From NCBI RefSeq assembly GCF_963855985.1, contig NW_026973571.1, positions 290,001 to 354,000 on the forward strand: a stretch of 64,000 bases of DNA, read 5' to 3'. Each line of letters begins with the position of its first letter. Positions within the stretch are counted from its first letter, which is position 1. The notes under the pieces are model-generated. The model searched no databases. It saw only the letters and a program-made list of their open reading frames with translations, and was not told where the DNA came from. This DNA is from Ostrinia nubilalis. Taxonomy: Eukaryota > Arthropoda > Insecta > Lepidoptera > Crambidae. The position numbers were made by a program, and so were the translations under genes. Below, piece after piece: positions 31,068-42,900 of the stretch.

Positions 31068-32798
31068 ATGTACACTGAATTCGATGCATTGCAGAGCGAG
31101 ATCGAGATGCTCGAGGAGGACCCCGAGGACCTGCTCGAGGAGCGCGAGGACTTCGAGCGCCAGTACTTCAGCCAGGTGGCCCTCGCACGCTCTCTGCTTG
31201 GGGTTTCTTCCAAAGGTTCCGTATCAGACTCCAAACATGATAACACTAATGCACAATTCAATAACAACTTAGTTCGATTACCCAAAATCAATCTACCTAG
31301 CTTCGATGGGAACTATCAATACTGGCTCGAGTTTAGAGACACATTTATTTCGTTAATTCATGATAATAATAGCATAGACAATATTAACAAATTTCATTAT
31401 TTGCGAGCTTCACTCCAAGGAAATGCAGCCTTAATTATAAAAAATATTGATTTTACCGGCGATAACTATAATGTGGCATGGGACTTATTATGCGAACGTT
31501 ATAATAACAATCGCCTTCTGATAGATAATCATTTGCAGGGAATATTTGATGTTGAGCCCGTATTGAGGGAGTCCAGTACTTCTCTTAGAAACTTAGTTGA
31601 TGTAATCAATAAAAACATTAGAGCTCTTACAACATTAAAACAACCTACTGAACATTGGCATACTCTTCTTATTTTTATATTGGCTAAAAGGTTGGACATA
31701 ACAACAAGTCGTCACTGGGAAGAGTATCGCAATGAGTTGTCTATTGAACCCACTTTACATCAATTTTGTACTTTTATAGGAAGGAAAGCGGACTTATTGG
31801 AATCAATTGAAACAAATCATAACTCGTTTAATAATAATAATATATTGGTTGCCTTAAATAATAATCATACAAACTTAAATAAACAAACACAACAAAATAA
31901 AAAATCAAATAGTAATAACAGTTATAATAATAGTAAACAAAACCTTTTAACTTGTCCGCTTTGCTCCCAACGCCATTTACTATTTTCGTGTGAATCTTTT
32001 AGAGCTTTGTCTATTGAGAACCGTATACAAACAGCAAAGGATTTTAAAGTTTGTCTTAACTGCTTACGCCCTGGTCATTTTGCTAAGCAATGCAAGCTCA
32101 CTCATTGCAAATATTGTAAAACTAAACACAACACTCTTTTACATTTGGAATCACAAAATTTAGTACCTTTTATTAATCCTTTGCCTTCTGCTATTGACAA
32201 TGTTACCTCCGCAGCTACTTCCTTGCAGATTGCTACTTCTTCCCATGTTTTACTGTCCACAGCATTGGTGAACGTCTTGAACACTTCGGGCGAGAAGTAC
32301 ACTGCCCGGCTACTACTGGACAACGGTAGTACAGCCAACTTCGTAACGCAACGCTTGTGTGACAAGTTGGGTTTGTCACGATGCGGCACGAGAACAAAGG
32401 TCACAGGTATTAACAACCATATCTCTTCAAGTACACAGTCTTGCAACCTCACAATCGAGTCTTTATGCTGTGCCTACAATCTAGATATAGTGTGTCATGT
32501 CTTGCCTGAGATCTCTAATGTTCTACCCTCTTCTTTCGTGAACATAAATCACGTACCTATTCCCCCAGGTCTTCAGTTAGCTGACCCGAATTTCAAAATT
32601 CCGTCGGTCATCGACATCCTGGTAGGCGCGGAAGTCTTTTGGAATGTCTTAGGTTCCAATTTCATTGATTTAGGTAAAAATCTCCCCAAATTGTGTGAAA
32701 CAAAGTTTGGCTGGTTGGTTTCAGGAAGCGTATCATGCCAAAAGAATAGCACTACTTTTCAGTCCTGTAACCACACAAGTTTAGCCCCATACTCCTGA
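31068..32798 (+). pseudogene. BEL-1 gag-protease (pol N-terminal part)
   Basis: The N-terminus has a glutamate-rich helical segment, then the gag domain typical of BEL/Pao (LPKINLPSFDGNYQYWLEFRD). Cysteine clusters follow: CPLCSQRHLLFSC and the knuckle CLNCLRPGHFAKQC near residue 330. The aspartic protease motif LLLDNGSTANFVT is near residue 414, then DILVGAEVFW and KFGWLVSG, the conserved region before RT. The frame ends at TGA 32796-32798, whereas in this family gag-pol is usually one chain. The RT continues one base out of frame right there, so I read a single frameshift mutation. Confidence 0.85.
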
Positions 32799-33806
32799 CC
32801 TATCTCAATTTTGGGAACTTGATTATGTCTCACCTAATCACTCACAATCTTTAGAGGAAAGAGCATGTGAGAAACATTTTTTTGAGACAACCTTCCGCAA
32901 GGACGACGGTCGTTTTGTCGTCTCTATGCCACTGAAACAAGATCCAAGTTTACTGGGACTCTCTTACGAAAACGCTAAATGTAGGTTCTTGTCGTTAGAA
33001 CGACGTTTTCACCGCGATCCCATTTTCAAAGATCGTTATTTTGATTTCATGCACGAGTATGAATCACTAGGTCACATGACATTAGACAATGATTGCGCCT
33101 CTATGCCTGACAGCTCTAAGGGAAATTATTTTATTCCACATCACGGCGTTATTAGGGAGTCTAGTTCCACTACTAAGCTTCGCGTAGTTTTCGACGCTTC
33201 AGCTCCCACTTCTTCAGGAGTGTCTCTTAATGACCTCCAAATGGTAGGGCCTGTCGTTCAAGATGATCTATTCTCCATTTTAATACGCTTTCGCCAACAT
33301 AGGTACGTGATTTCGGGTGACGTAGAGAAAATGTACAGAGCGATAGAATTAAATCCCATCCAACGACCCTTACAAAAAATCATATTTCGGTTCGATACAA
33401 AGGAACCTCTTAAAACCTACACTTTAAATACAGTAACTTATGGTACTGCTTCTGCGCCATATTTGGCCACCAAATGTCTAGTGAGCCTCGCGGACAATTT
33501 AGAAGACAGTCACGTTAAATCCGCTATACAACGTGATTTTTACGTAGATGACTTCCTCCATTCTGCTAGTTCAATTTCAGAAACTATCGATGTTGCTAAA
33601 CAAGTATCATCGGTACTGTCTTCAGCCCAACTTCATCTACGTAAATGGAAATCAAATTCTTCCGAAATTTTGTCTCAAATTAGTGGCGCGCATTCTGGTG
33701 AGCCAAACAATTCTATTGATTTTTCAGAGCAGGGCCAAGGCAACTGTCAGTCTAAAACTTTAGGTCTTCATTGGATATGTAATACAGACAACTTAACCTT
33801 TTCTAT
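32799..33806 (+). pseudogene. BEL-1 reverse transcriptase, truncated
   Basis: Open in the shifted frame from about 32785 through the family-specific lead-in (FWELDYVSP) to the RT core: TTKLRVVFDASAP, the SGDVEKMYRAIEL motif and the YVDD active site near 33541. BEL-like sequence ends after about HWICNTDNLTF, and the remaining codons to 33921 are arginine-rich and read from the adjoining element. RNase H and integrase are absent, so it is a dead fragment. Confidence 0.85.
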
Positions 33807-35110
33807 GAAGGAACACTATCTGCGGTTGCGATCCTCATCAGTGAGGGACCGAGGAAGAAGAAGAAGTCATCACCGAAATAGAAGAATGCCGAATAAAAGA
33901 TGCTCAAAAGCTGTCGACTGATGAAGCCTAAGCCACGACCAGTGCCAATCCAGCTCCAAAGCCCCACGAATTTTCATCTCGAGTGGCAGAATAGATTGCA
34001 TCCTACGAGACTAGGGAAATTTTAGCTGTTTCAGGACTATTCTCATCTGTTTTTAAGATTCTGCTTAGTATCGATGTATAAATAGCTATCCAAGTCCTCA
34101 CGCTGATACAAAGTGTATTATAGAGACGATTTTTTGTAATAAATCGAAAGTATGTATTTGCGAGGACCAAATTGAATATACCAACATGAATAACGAGGAT
34201 AGCAGAACCATTTTGGTAAATGCCTAAGCTGCTAGGAGAGATTAAGAAGCACTACTAGTAATTAATAATAATAATAATAATAATAAATTTTATTTCCAGA
34301 AAAATTATTAATTAGGCTGAAGATCGAGATTATTCCGACACTTTAGCGAAGATATCCTAGACTTTAGCTTGAGTGAGATTAGAATGCCCTATTAAAAACA
34401 ACAAGGTATGTACCAGGAGATAATGAAATCACAACTGAGCTTATGAAATCAGATGGAATGCTAGTACTAAAGTTCTCTTAAATACCACCATGTTTATTGG
34501 TCGATAAACCAAAAAATAAGACATGGTGGTGGTGCTAGAGACTGGAATGGAATGGACGTTGGCGATGGTCCAGAGTCAGGTGAGGCAGCTTTTTCCTGAA
34601 ACATGACACTCTCGCTATCCAACATCCAGTCTCCCAGACAACCTCATTTTCGAAAAGACGTTCGTAATACTACGTACATATTTAATGCTGCGTCAAATTA
34701 TGCAGAAGACTGAGGACTATAATCAGTCATTATTATTGGCCTTTTTGTACCTTCTTCGATTCGGTCAAGACCTGGGCTGTGCTACAGTCTCTTTAATGGC
34801 GTCAAATTGACTGTCGATACATGTAACTTCTGAAGTATTTGTATGAAAACTTCATCATATCAGCCCTCCCCCAAGATCAGAACTCGAAACTTATGATTGC
34901 TGCGAGGGTTCAGAGTTGGAGACACCATAATCTCTTAAAGTCTTCACTACCTCCCACTTAGAGGTTTTCAAGCTTCTGAGCTAGACCGAGCTCAGTATCA
35001 AGATACGGCGAGTACATCACACAACTTCGATTCACTGACGATATTGTAGTTATGACTGAGACCTTAGTAGACCTAGGTACAATGCTCCAGAGCCAATAAG
35101 ACCAATTCCG
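33807..35110 (+). pseudogene. Decayed RTE-like LINE reverse transcriptase
   Basis: No long frame survives, but ordered RT motifs can be read across shifting plus-strand frames: a GDNEITTELMKSDG-like segment near 34417, FDSVKTWAVLQSL near 34754, RGVRVGDTISLKVF near 34903 and FTDDIVVMTETLVDLGTML near 35029, where FTDD stands for the FADD active site. Order and spacing suit the RTE clade. Many stops show an old insertion. The boundary with BEL-1 near 33807 is approximate. Confidence 0.6.
34264..34320 (-). repeat. (AAT)n microsatellite with LINE-type tail
   Basis: (AAT)8-9 followed by AAATTTTATTTCCAG. Read on the minus strand this is a stretch ending in TTATTATTATT, like the 3' tail of L-C at about 50650-50690. 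Likely a truncated CR1-like copy. Confidence 0.5.
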
Positions 35111-36176
35111 GCAATAGATTCGCCACCGGAGCCACCGAAATTGCGCCACCGGAATTGAAAAACTGTTACAAAATTCAAATTATAAAGAAAACTATAATTC
35201 TGATCAATAATTTCTGTATGCAGATACAACAAAACACCAAACTTTAATCATGTTAAAGAATCGTTAAGCATCTAAGTAAGTAGCTTTCACTCATACACTT
35301 GCCAGCGAAATTGAAAAATTTTGTATTCCTGTGCCGCTGATACAAATATTTACGGGTCTGCTGGAAAAACAATACCACAAGTCGCAAGTCTTTATAGCCC
35401 GATCAGGAGGATACAGTTGAGTGATGCAGGGAAGAAGAACTCTACGTCTCTCAAAGCTTCTTTGGAGAAGTAAGAGAGTGTCGAAATTGAGCCACTGTAA
35501 TTGCTTTTTTTCGTGGGACAGTTTTGAAAGGCTATTTAAAACACTTAAAATATGAAATATCACATTTCTTTCATATCATTTGGAAGTCTTATTTAATGTA
35601 TAAATAACTATCACATAAAAAAAAAAAAAAAAAAAATGTATTTTATGGCTATACTATTTTTAAATTACTAGAATCCCCGAGAAAGAAGGAATAACACAAT
35701 TTATGAGTAGAAATAGAGTTAGGACGCGCCACCGCTATTAGATTTTGGGTCTTTGAAAATTTTTTTAGTACATAAAATAACTACCTATTGTCCTGAAGAC
35801 TTTGCTATCGTGTAAAACGCTGTATAAACTATATACAGAAAAAAAATCATCGCTCTAGTTACATTTCTCCCATCGATTCTCAGCTCCGCCGCGTAAAAAA
35901 CGTGTTTGGGATATTCACCCATTAATAACTCAATCAACAGATCCAAAGCATGTTGGATACTCTTCAATCACATCGTACGCCTGTATTATAAACTTATGTT
36001 GATGACTCGCATGAATCTTACTGCCATGCGGGCAAATTATATCAATACACACTCAATCTGCATTTTAATGAGGAAAGAATTTCTGAATTCAGTTCAGTAG
36101 CTTTCCAGTTTATTTATTTCAAACATACAAAAGTACAAGCCCTCCTACTTTGTGATATTAGTGCTGCTCTCACTGG
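35111..36176. other. Unassigned spacer with A tract
   Basis: No recognised gene. An A tract at about 35617-35637 could be a retroposon tail. CCACCGG repeats near 35120-35155 are short. Confidence 0.35.
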
Positions 36177-36669
36177 TAGTGTCCGACCGAAACTAGTTTT
36201 ACGACCGAAACCGAAACCGAAAACGAATTTCGGCAACGGTGTCTATTTCGGCCGAAACCGAAACCGAAACTTCCTTACAAGGCTCATATTTTGAGGGAAA
36301 AATAAAGAAAACGTTATTATAATCAGTCAGTCTTTATTGTTTTCTCTTTAAATTGCATTAAAATTGAACTTACAAAGTGCCTTTTTACTCTAATTATGTA
36401 TTAAAAAAGAAAAAGAAGGATTTATAGTCTAGATTTTCTTTTAATTACTCGCAATATTCAGGACATCTACATAACCCGTCCCATGGTCGGGTCTTTTACC
36501 TTAATAATTTCTAAAAACAAAATTGGTAGTACGTAAGTTAGTATCTAATGTACAGGGTGGCCCAGAAGAAAATTCACTTTTGAAAATTCAAGGAAACGAA
36601 AACTGTAAATTTTTGTAGAACTTTAACCATTGCAATTTTAAGGAAATTTAGTGCAATTTATTTTAAAAA

Positions 36670-36905
36670 TTACTTTCTTTTATAAATTTTATCGTACATG
36701 TGATTCCCTTGACGTTTACAACATTCGGTCAACATACATAAAAATTTTGGAAAACTTTCGTTAGAGTTACCTCGAAATGGATTCAGGATGGATGAATGCT
36801 GCAGAGTTTTTGGATTATTAGAGTATACTCTGCTCATAAGGTAACCCCACAAAAAGAAGTCTGCTGGAATGAGATTAGCGCTTCTTAGAGGCAGTGAGAT
36901 TTCAC
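36670..36905 (-). pseudogene. Transposase C-terminal fragment, left arm
   Basis: The minus-strand frame contains LIPADFFLWGYLMSRVYSNN, matching the conserved D-x(2)-FFLWGYLK segment of mariner/IS630 transposases that holds the third catalytic acid. It continues to a natural-looking C-terminus ending ...HMYDKIYKRK. The part further right in the same frame is no longer transposase-like. Confidence 0.7.
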
Positions 36906-37022
36906 CCCTGCTTAATTGGTTTGTTGCATTGAAAGGATGATTAATTTTTGAGAGCGCTATACTGGTAGGCTGAAAAGCTTTTTGATTTAAAAGCTGCAAG
37001 ATTCGCAAGGCTATGACCGGAG

Positions 37023-37336
37023 CACTTGGTTTCATCAAGATGGGGCTACGTGTCACACTTCAAATGAGAGCAGTTAGATGGTAAGAGACATGTTCCCACA
37101 AAAAAATAATTTCAGGCAGGGGTGACATCTCCGGGCCTCCAGGAAGCCCTGATCTCACTCCAGAAAATTCTTTTTTGTGGTGTTACATTAAGAATAGAGT
37201 ATACTTTTATAATCCAACAACAATGCAGCAACTGAAGCCGAGCATTCGGCAAAAAATTGAAAATAGGTTTCGAGGTAATTCTAACGAACGCATTCCAAGA
37301 TTTTGATACACGTTGATCGAATGTTGTAAGCGTCAA
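37023..37336 (+). pseudogene. Transposase C-terminal fragment, right arm
   Basis: Plus-strand reading gives FHQDGATCHTSNES, the second catalytic acid motif of mariner-type transposases. After a stop and frameshift comes a GSPDLTPENSFLWCYIKNRV-like segment and RGNSNERIPRF near 37275. It is the inverted, diverged counterpart of the left-arm fragment, with more stops. Confidence 0.7.
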
Positions 37337-38014
37337 TAAAATCTCCTGGGCGATGTAATTTAATAAAGGTAAATTTAAAAATAAATTGCATAAAATTTCC
37401 TTTAAATTGCAATAGTTAAAGTTCTATAAAAATGTAGAGTTTTCGTTTCCTTGAATTTTCAAAAGTGAACTTTCTTCTGGGCCACCCTGTACTTGCCACT
37501 TGGATACCTTGGTGATAAATACTAAAATGAACTTTGAAACTCTGAATCCACAATATTATCACCATGAAATGCACTATAGTCATTATTAACTACTTAACTA
37601 ATGTTTGTTTACGAATAGCATTTGCGAACCAAAAAAAAATTTATAGGTTTATAGGTATAACTTGATTATACCTATAACCTAACCTTACACCCGCTCTTAT
37701 GTTATAACGACATAAAACGAGATAAAACTTACCAAATTCAAAATAAATCACTCGAAAACTCGCCACCACAACAAAACAAAACTAACAGCAAACAAACAAG
37801 CGAGCGAATCACGACATTGGCTCTGATCGGATTCATCCACTCATTCAACGCGCCGAACATGACCGATAACAGCGCGGAAACTCCCGAATGCACATTCGGT
37901 TTCGGTCGTAGTTTCGGCAAGTTTGCCGCCGAAAACGAAACTAAACCGAAACTCGTGTTTTTACCGAAACTCAACCGAAAACGAAACCGAAACCGAACAT
38001 TCGGTCGGACACTA

Positions 38015-39391
38015 ACCAGCAGTCACAGACAGGTCAGATTCATACCATTTATACACACTTATAGTATACCCTCTATTTTAACGTTTACTACATATTTTTA
38101 GCTTTAGAATAAATTAATTTTAAAAATCCAAACTTTGCACCCTTATAACTTTTTATTTATAAAAATTTTTCAAATTCTGCAACTGCTATCTTTTGCGCGC
38201 TAATTTAGACTATTCATTTTTATATTTAGAAAAATTTTCGGCTGAGCAGTCTGCACGCTAAAATTTAAAAAGTAATTTTTTTATTAAATAGTAAAATTTT
38301 CAGTTAATTTTCAGCTTTTCACAAATCAGTCGCCACGGCGAGCTGCACCTAGTTTTTATACAGCCCAGTGTAATTTTTCAGATTTTTTCAGCAATTCATT
38401 ACAAAGTTATAGATTTTTAAGTGTTTTTTATTAATAAATTCTAAATTAATAGTAAAACTCAATTTTTTTCATCGGAATTAGCCTCAACACACCAGTCCCA
38501 CACCACATAAGCCCAAACTCGGCGGTGGTAGCCCTTAAATTCGAAAATCTCCGCGAATTACCCATTTTATAAATTTAGGTAAAAATTTTTGAACGTGCAC
38601 AGCTCCGGAACTGACAGCCCTACAGAGCTCTGGTTTTGGATACCGTACGGCGCCGGACCTCGGGATCACGTTTTTCAGGCTTTCAGGCGTTTTCAGGACC
38701 TTTTAAGTTTTTCGCCTGAAACATCTTCAAATCGGTAGTCGGGGAGACGCTCAGCTGTGGGCCCAAAACCCGAGGCTTCTACGACGTCTGGGCCCGAAGT
38801 TACGGGGGGTTGAAGTTTGAGTTTGACAGGTCTGAACTGTCAAACTCCGTGCAGCCGGAACCGGAAGTCGTAGAAAGCTGCGGTTTTCTTTGGGAACCTT
38901 CCCGACCTCTCCTCTGCCGAGATACTGAATTTCAGGCGAATCTGAGACCTGAAATTTCAGGCGCCTGGAAGCCAGCGTGCACGCTTGCCGGGGCCTAGGT
39001 GATCTAAGCATCCAAAACCGCGTCTCGCTCCGATTGATAGAACGGGAGTTGCAGGCGATCAAAGTTTGCAGGAGTGGGGATAAGGCAATTTTTGACCGGC
39101 CATATCTCTGGAGCGGAGAGTCGTAGCGACCTCTGGTTTTCGAGGTGCAGCTCGACCCGCCTTGCTCTACACGTTGCGAGTGCTTTCAGGGATTTTCAGG
39201 AGCTAAAAATTTTCAGGCCTGAAACCGGTCCCAAACGATCGGTCTCATCGAGCCCTTTAATTTGAGCCCAAGCGCGGCATCGCTGGCCCTACTAGAACCG
39301 GAGAGGCATCAATTACCCATTTTGGGTAATATTTTACCCAAAAATTCAACTCGGGGTACCTTCGGAACCACTTGGCCTAGGTGGGTCGAGT
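38015..39391 (+). other. Probable 5' region of LINE L-B
   Basis: AT-rich to about 38480, then GC-richer with recurrent TTTCAGGC/GCCTGAAA phrases (38675-39230). It runs without a visible boundary into the L-B ORF1 frame, so part of it is likely the L-B 5'UTR. The true start of L-B is not determined. Several open frames exist but none has a domain I recognise. Confidence 0.4.
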
Positions 39392-39730
39392 TTGGGGTCG
39401 TTAGAACGGGCTCGGGGAGGCCTATCCAGCGCGACCATCTGCGTGACTCTACATAGAGTCGGAAATTTTTTCGACCTCAAAGAAGACGACTTGGACAGGA
39501 TCATGGGTGGGGTCCGGAAGGCCATGGGGGAGGCTATAGAGTCAAGGGGCACTCCGGTCACAGGAGAGTTGCTCTCGGAAGAACTCCGCAGGGCCACCGA
39601 CCCCATCATGTCCCAGCTCCGCACGCTAAGAGTGGAGATGGGAGAGATGGGGGAAGAGGTTCGGTCTGCCCCGGCCCCCCTGGACACCACCCAGGGTCTG
39701 GGTCTCGAATTGGCCTTGGGAGAGACGGCT
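39392..39730 (+). pseudogene. L-B ORF1 (gag-like), N-terminal part
   Basis: Open frame with FFDLKEDDLDRIMGGVRKAM and SEELRRATDPIMSQL, a helical region typical of the N-terminal part of R1-group ORF1 proteins. The start is not fixed: the frame is open upstream of 39392 without an evident ATG. It runs to the left copy of the duplication TGGGAGAGACGGCT (39717-39730), where L-A begins, and resumes in the same reading sense at 44022-44035. Confidence 0.6.
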
Positions 39731-39952
39731 TTTTGATAGGGACAACCCACCACCACCCATGGCCATGCCAACCTTGCGGTTATAACTGGCCGAATCGCGG
39801 GAGATGCGCGCGGAACTGCGTCTGCCGTAGCAGGTTGCACTCTGCCGCGCGCAACGCTTGACTCCCTACAAATTCTTTGATCTACTTCCTTGTCCCTATG
39901 CGCTACTCTCCCCGTTCTGGGGCTGCGACTATCACGAACGACGGGTGGCACC

Positions 39953-42900
39953 CTATGGCGCCGAACTGTTCGGTGCTGTCCTCCTCACATGCCACTTGTA
40001 CGCGAACGCCTTGAGCCGTTTGAAGTTCGCCTCTGACGCAACTAGATCGGGGTACCAAGCGGGGCCGTGCGTCTCCAGCACGACTCCCTGCAGCAGCTCC
40101 TCGCGTATGTCCCTATATAGGGGACAATCCCACAATATGTGGTGACGGTCCTCCTCGAGCTCACCGCAATCGCAGCTCGCACTGTCCCTCAACCCCATGT
40201 TGCACAGCCGCTTGTTAAAGCAGCCGTGCCCCGTAAGAACCTGGGAAGTCACATAATCTGGTTCGACCCAGCGCATGCTGAGTCTCCCAGACACGTCGGG
40301 GAAAAACTGGTAGAGCTCCCGACCCTTCGTCTCTCCCTCCCACCTGGTCTGCCAAGTATGCACAACCGACTCCAAAATTTCGCGTTTTCGCCTGCTCATC
40401 TCGTCCCTGGCCGCGGTCTGGCGTGCCACCTCCGTGCTGCCAGCCCGGATCACCTCGAGGTCCGCGGGTAGTACGCCGGCAAGCACCGGGAGCGCGGCTG
40501 TGCTGACCGACCGATAGGCTTTGGTCAGTAGCACCAGTGCAGGCCGCTGCCCCCGGAGAAGGGTGCCGCATACGGATTGCACCCGAAGGCGCTCGTGCCA
40601 GCAAGCCGATGCATACGTAAGGGTTGCAACGAAAGTGCCCTGGTACAAGATACGTAGGCCATGATATCGAATGCCCCAGGAAGACGCCGACACGCGCGAC
40701 ATCTTCCCGAAGCATTTGGCCGCGCGATCTACGATCCCTTGCGCATGCATCGTAAACAGGAGACCGCTGTCGATTACCACTCCTAGCACGGTTGTGGCGT
40801 TCACTGATCGGATCGAGGCACCCTCAAAGCGAATGACCGGGGGTCTCTGGAGTTTTCCCCTGATCGTCATCGTGGATGACTTGGCAGGGGAAAAGCCCAG
40901 TCTGTTCCGGACACCCCAGTCGGTCACCAGACTTAGGGTCTCGGCGGCCGCTGCTTCAATGGCAGCCCTCGAGTTTGCCTCGATCAATATGGTGACGTCG
41001 TCGGCGTAAGCCACCATGCTGACTCCCCCAGGCAGCGGCAATCGCAGCAGGTCGTCCATCAGGACGTTCCACAACGTTGGTCCGAGCACAGAACCCTGCG
41101 GACATCCCATGGTGGAGGCCTTCCACAACACGCGGCTACCCGTGATCAGTCCTACCCGGCGCCCAGAGAAGTACCCCGCTAGCATCTTGTAGATGTTCGG
41201 CGGGCAGCCTCCTCTTTTGGCCTTGACCATGATCATGGGCCACCACGCGTTGTCGAACGCACCAGAGATGTCAAGATAGACAGCTTGGACATAGCGCGCT
41301 GTGGACGTCTTGCCAGCACCTATAACGGCGTTAAGTGCCGTGACCGTGGACTTACCCCGAGAGAATCCGTGTTGGCAGTCCGAGATCCCGTTGGAAATCT
41401 GAGGCGCACAGTGTAGCATTACGCGTTCAAGTAATTTGCCCAGGACAGAGAGAAGCGTAATTGGACGGTACGCTTTTGGGTCAGTGAGTGGCTTTCCGTT
41501 GCCCTTTGGCAGGACCAAGAGACGACCGTCCTTCCAGACGTCCGGGAAGACGCCCTCGTCTACACAGCGGGCATACACCAGGTAGAATTCCACTGATGCA
41601 GCGGCCCAGACTTGGCGCAACATCCTGGCGGTGACCCCGTCGAGCCCTGGTGCCGTGTTAGGCAATTGCCTAATTATGAAACCCAGGTAATCTCTAGAAG
41701 GAGGAAGGGCGTTGGGACCTGAGGGGAGGATGGCAGCCGAGATCCGCACCTGTTTGTGATGCTCTGTGTCCTTAGACGGGTCATCGTCCGGGCACAGCGC
41801 ATGCACAAGGCCGTGCATGGCCTCATCAACCGTCCCCGCATGTCCTTCGGCAAACTTGGTGCCATTTACGATGTTAGCTGGAGGGCGAGTCCTCCCGCTA
41901 GCCACTCGGTAGGCCAGGCCCCAAGGGTCCTGATTGCCGGACTCGGCAAGCCTCCGGTAAAACGCGCGCTCCGTTTCTTCCTTCCTCCTCCTGTAGAGTG
42001 CCCTATGCATGTGGAAGGAGTCCCTAGTGGACTCTTCCTCGATACCGCCTCGCTTTCGCGATCGCTGCCATCTCCGGCGTGAAGCGCCACATCTCCTACG
42101 CAGCTGGTCCAGCTCACTGGTCCACCATTCGTATCCTGCGTCACGGGTCTTCCTCTTTGGACCGAGGGTTAGTTGAGCAGATTGGATAATCACGTTAGTG
42201 AAATCCCTGCTTACCACATGGGCAGGATTGTCGAAGGTGAGCCCCCCCATGCGCGCATGGATGTCGTCCCGGAAACGGTCCCACCTAACTCCCCGATCCC
42301 GAAACCCCAGAGGCTCCTCAATATGCTCACTATGCTCGCGTTGCGTACATCTTCGGTAGTTGAGTGGCCTGACCACAAAGGAGATGAGTCGGTGGTCCGA
42401 GGTGCTTGCCTCTTCATGGACTGTCCAGTCTTGTATCTTGACGCCACGTGTAGACAAGGTGATGTCAACATTCGACTCTCCGTTGACAGTGGAGAAGGTG
42501 GGCGGCTGGCCCTCCGTGTTATGGAGGTCAAGGCTGCGGCCTAGGATAAAATCCTCAACCGCCGCTCGCCTATGATCCTCAGTCCGGCCGCGTCCCCTCG
42601 ACTGTTGCTCGGTGCAGTGCCACAGTGGTGAATGCGCGTTGCAGTCGACGCCGATCAGTACCTCCTTCCCTCGCAGTTGGTCCAGTACCCGCTCCAGATG
42701 CTCGAGGTGCGGGTCAATTTCGTCACCGTATTTGAAATAGGCGGAGATCAAGTAGAGGTTGAGCGCCTGGACGTGCACCACGAAGCAGTCCTCCGTTGAT
42801 AGATGATGCAGGGCTGCGACAGCTAAGTCTGGCTGGCGGACGAAGACTCCCGCTCGGGAGGTGGGGCCGGACTGGACGACAAACTGGGACCTCGAGTATT

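Larger units (their letters stand above)
30158..33806 (+). mobile_element. BEL-1: BEL/Pao LTR element, 3'-truncated
   Basis: A putative 5' LTR, a primer-binding-like TTGGTCCTTATCTCGCCG, a 0.67-kb leader, gag plus A17-type protease, and an RT. The sequence stops being BEL-like near 33806, so RNase H, integrase and the 3' LTR are missing. The joining sequence is a decayed RTE-like LINE in the same orientation. Confidence 0.8.
36553..37489. mobile_element. Mariner-like inverted dimer
   Basis: Ends are CAGGGTGGCCCAGAAGAAA and its complement, with TA on both sides (36551-36552 and 37490-37491). The inverted similarity extends far beyond a normal TIR, over roughly 330 bp from each end, with many mismatches. 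Each arm encodes the C-terminal part of a DDE transposase reading outward from the centre. The element is thus two 3' halves joined tail-outward rather than a full transposon. Confidence 0.7.
36177..38014. mobile_element. TIR transposon with CCGAAA subterminal repeats (non-autonomous)
   Basis: Ends are TAGTGTCCGACCGAA at 36177 and its complement TTCGGTCGGACACTA at 38014. Next to both ends are many CCGAAAC or GTTTCGG hexamer copies in mirrored orientation (about 36200-36275 and 37895-38002). No transposase for these ends is seen. A TIR plus clustered subterminal repeats suggests a hAT- or Mutator-like non-autonomous element; the flanks do not give a clear 8- or 9-bp duplication. It hosts the mariner-like element at 36553-37489. 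Confidence 0.65.
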
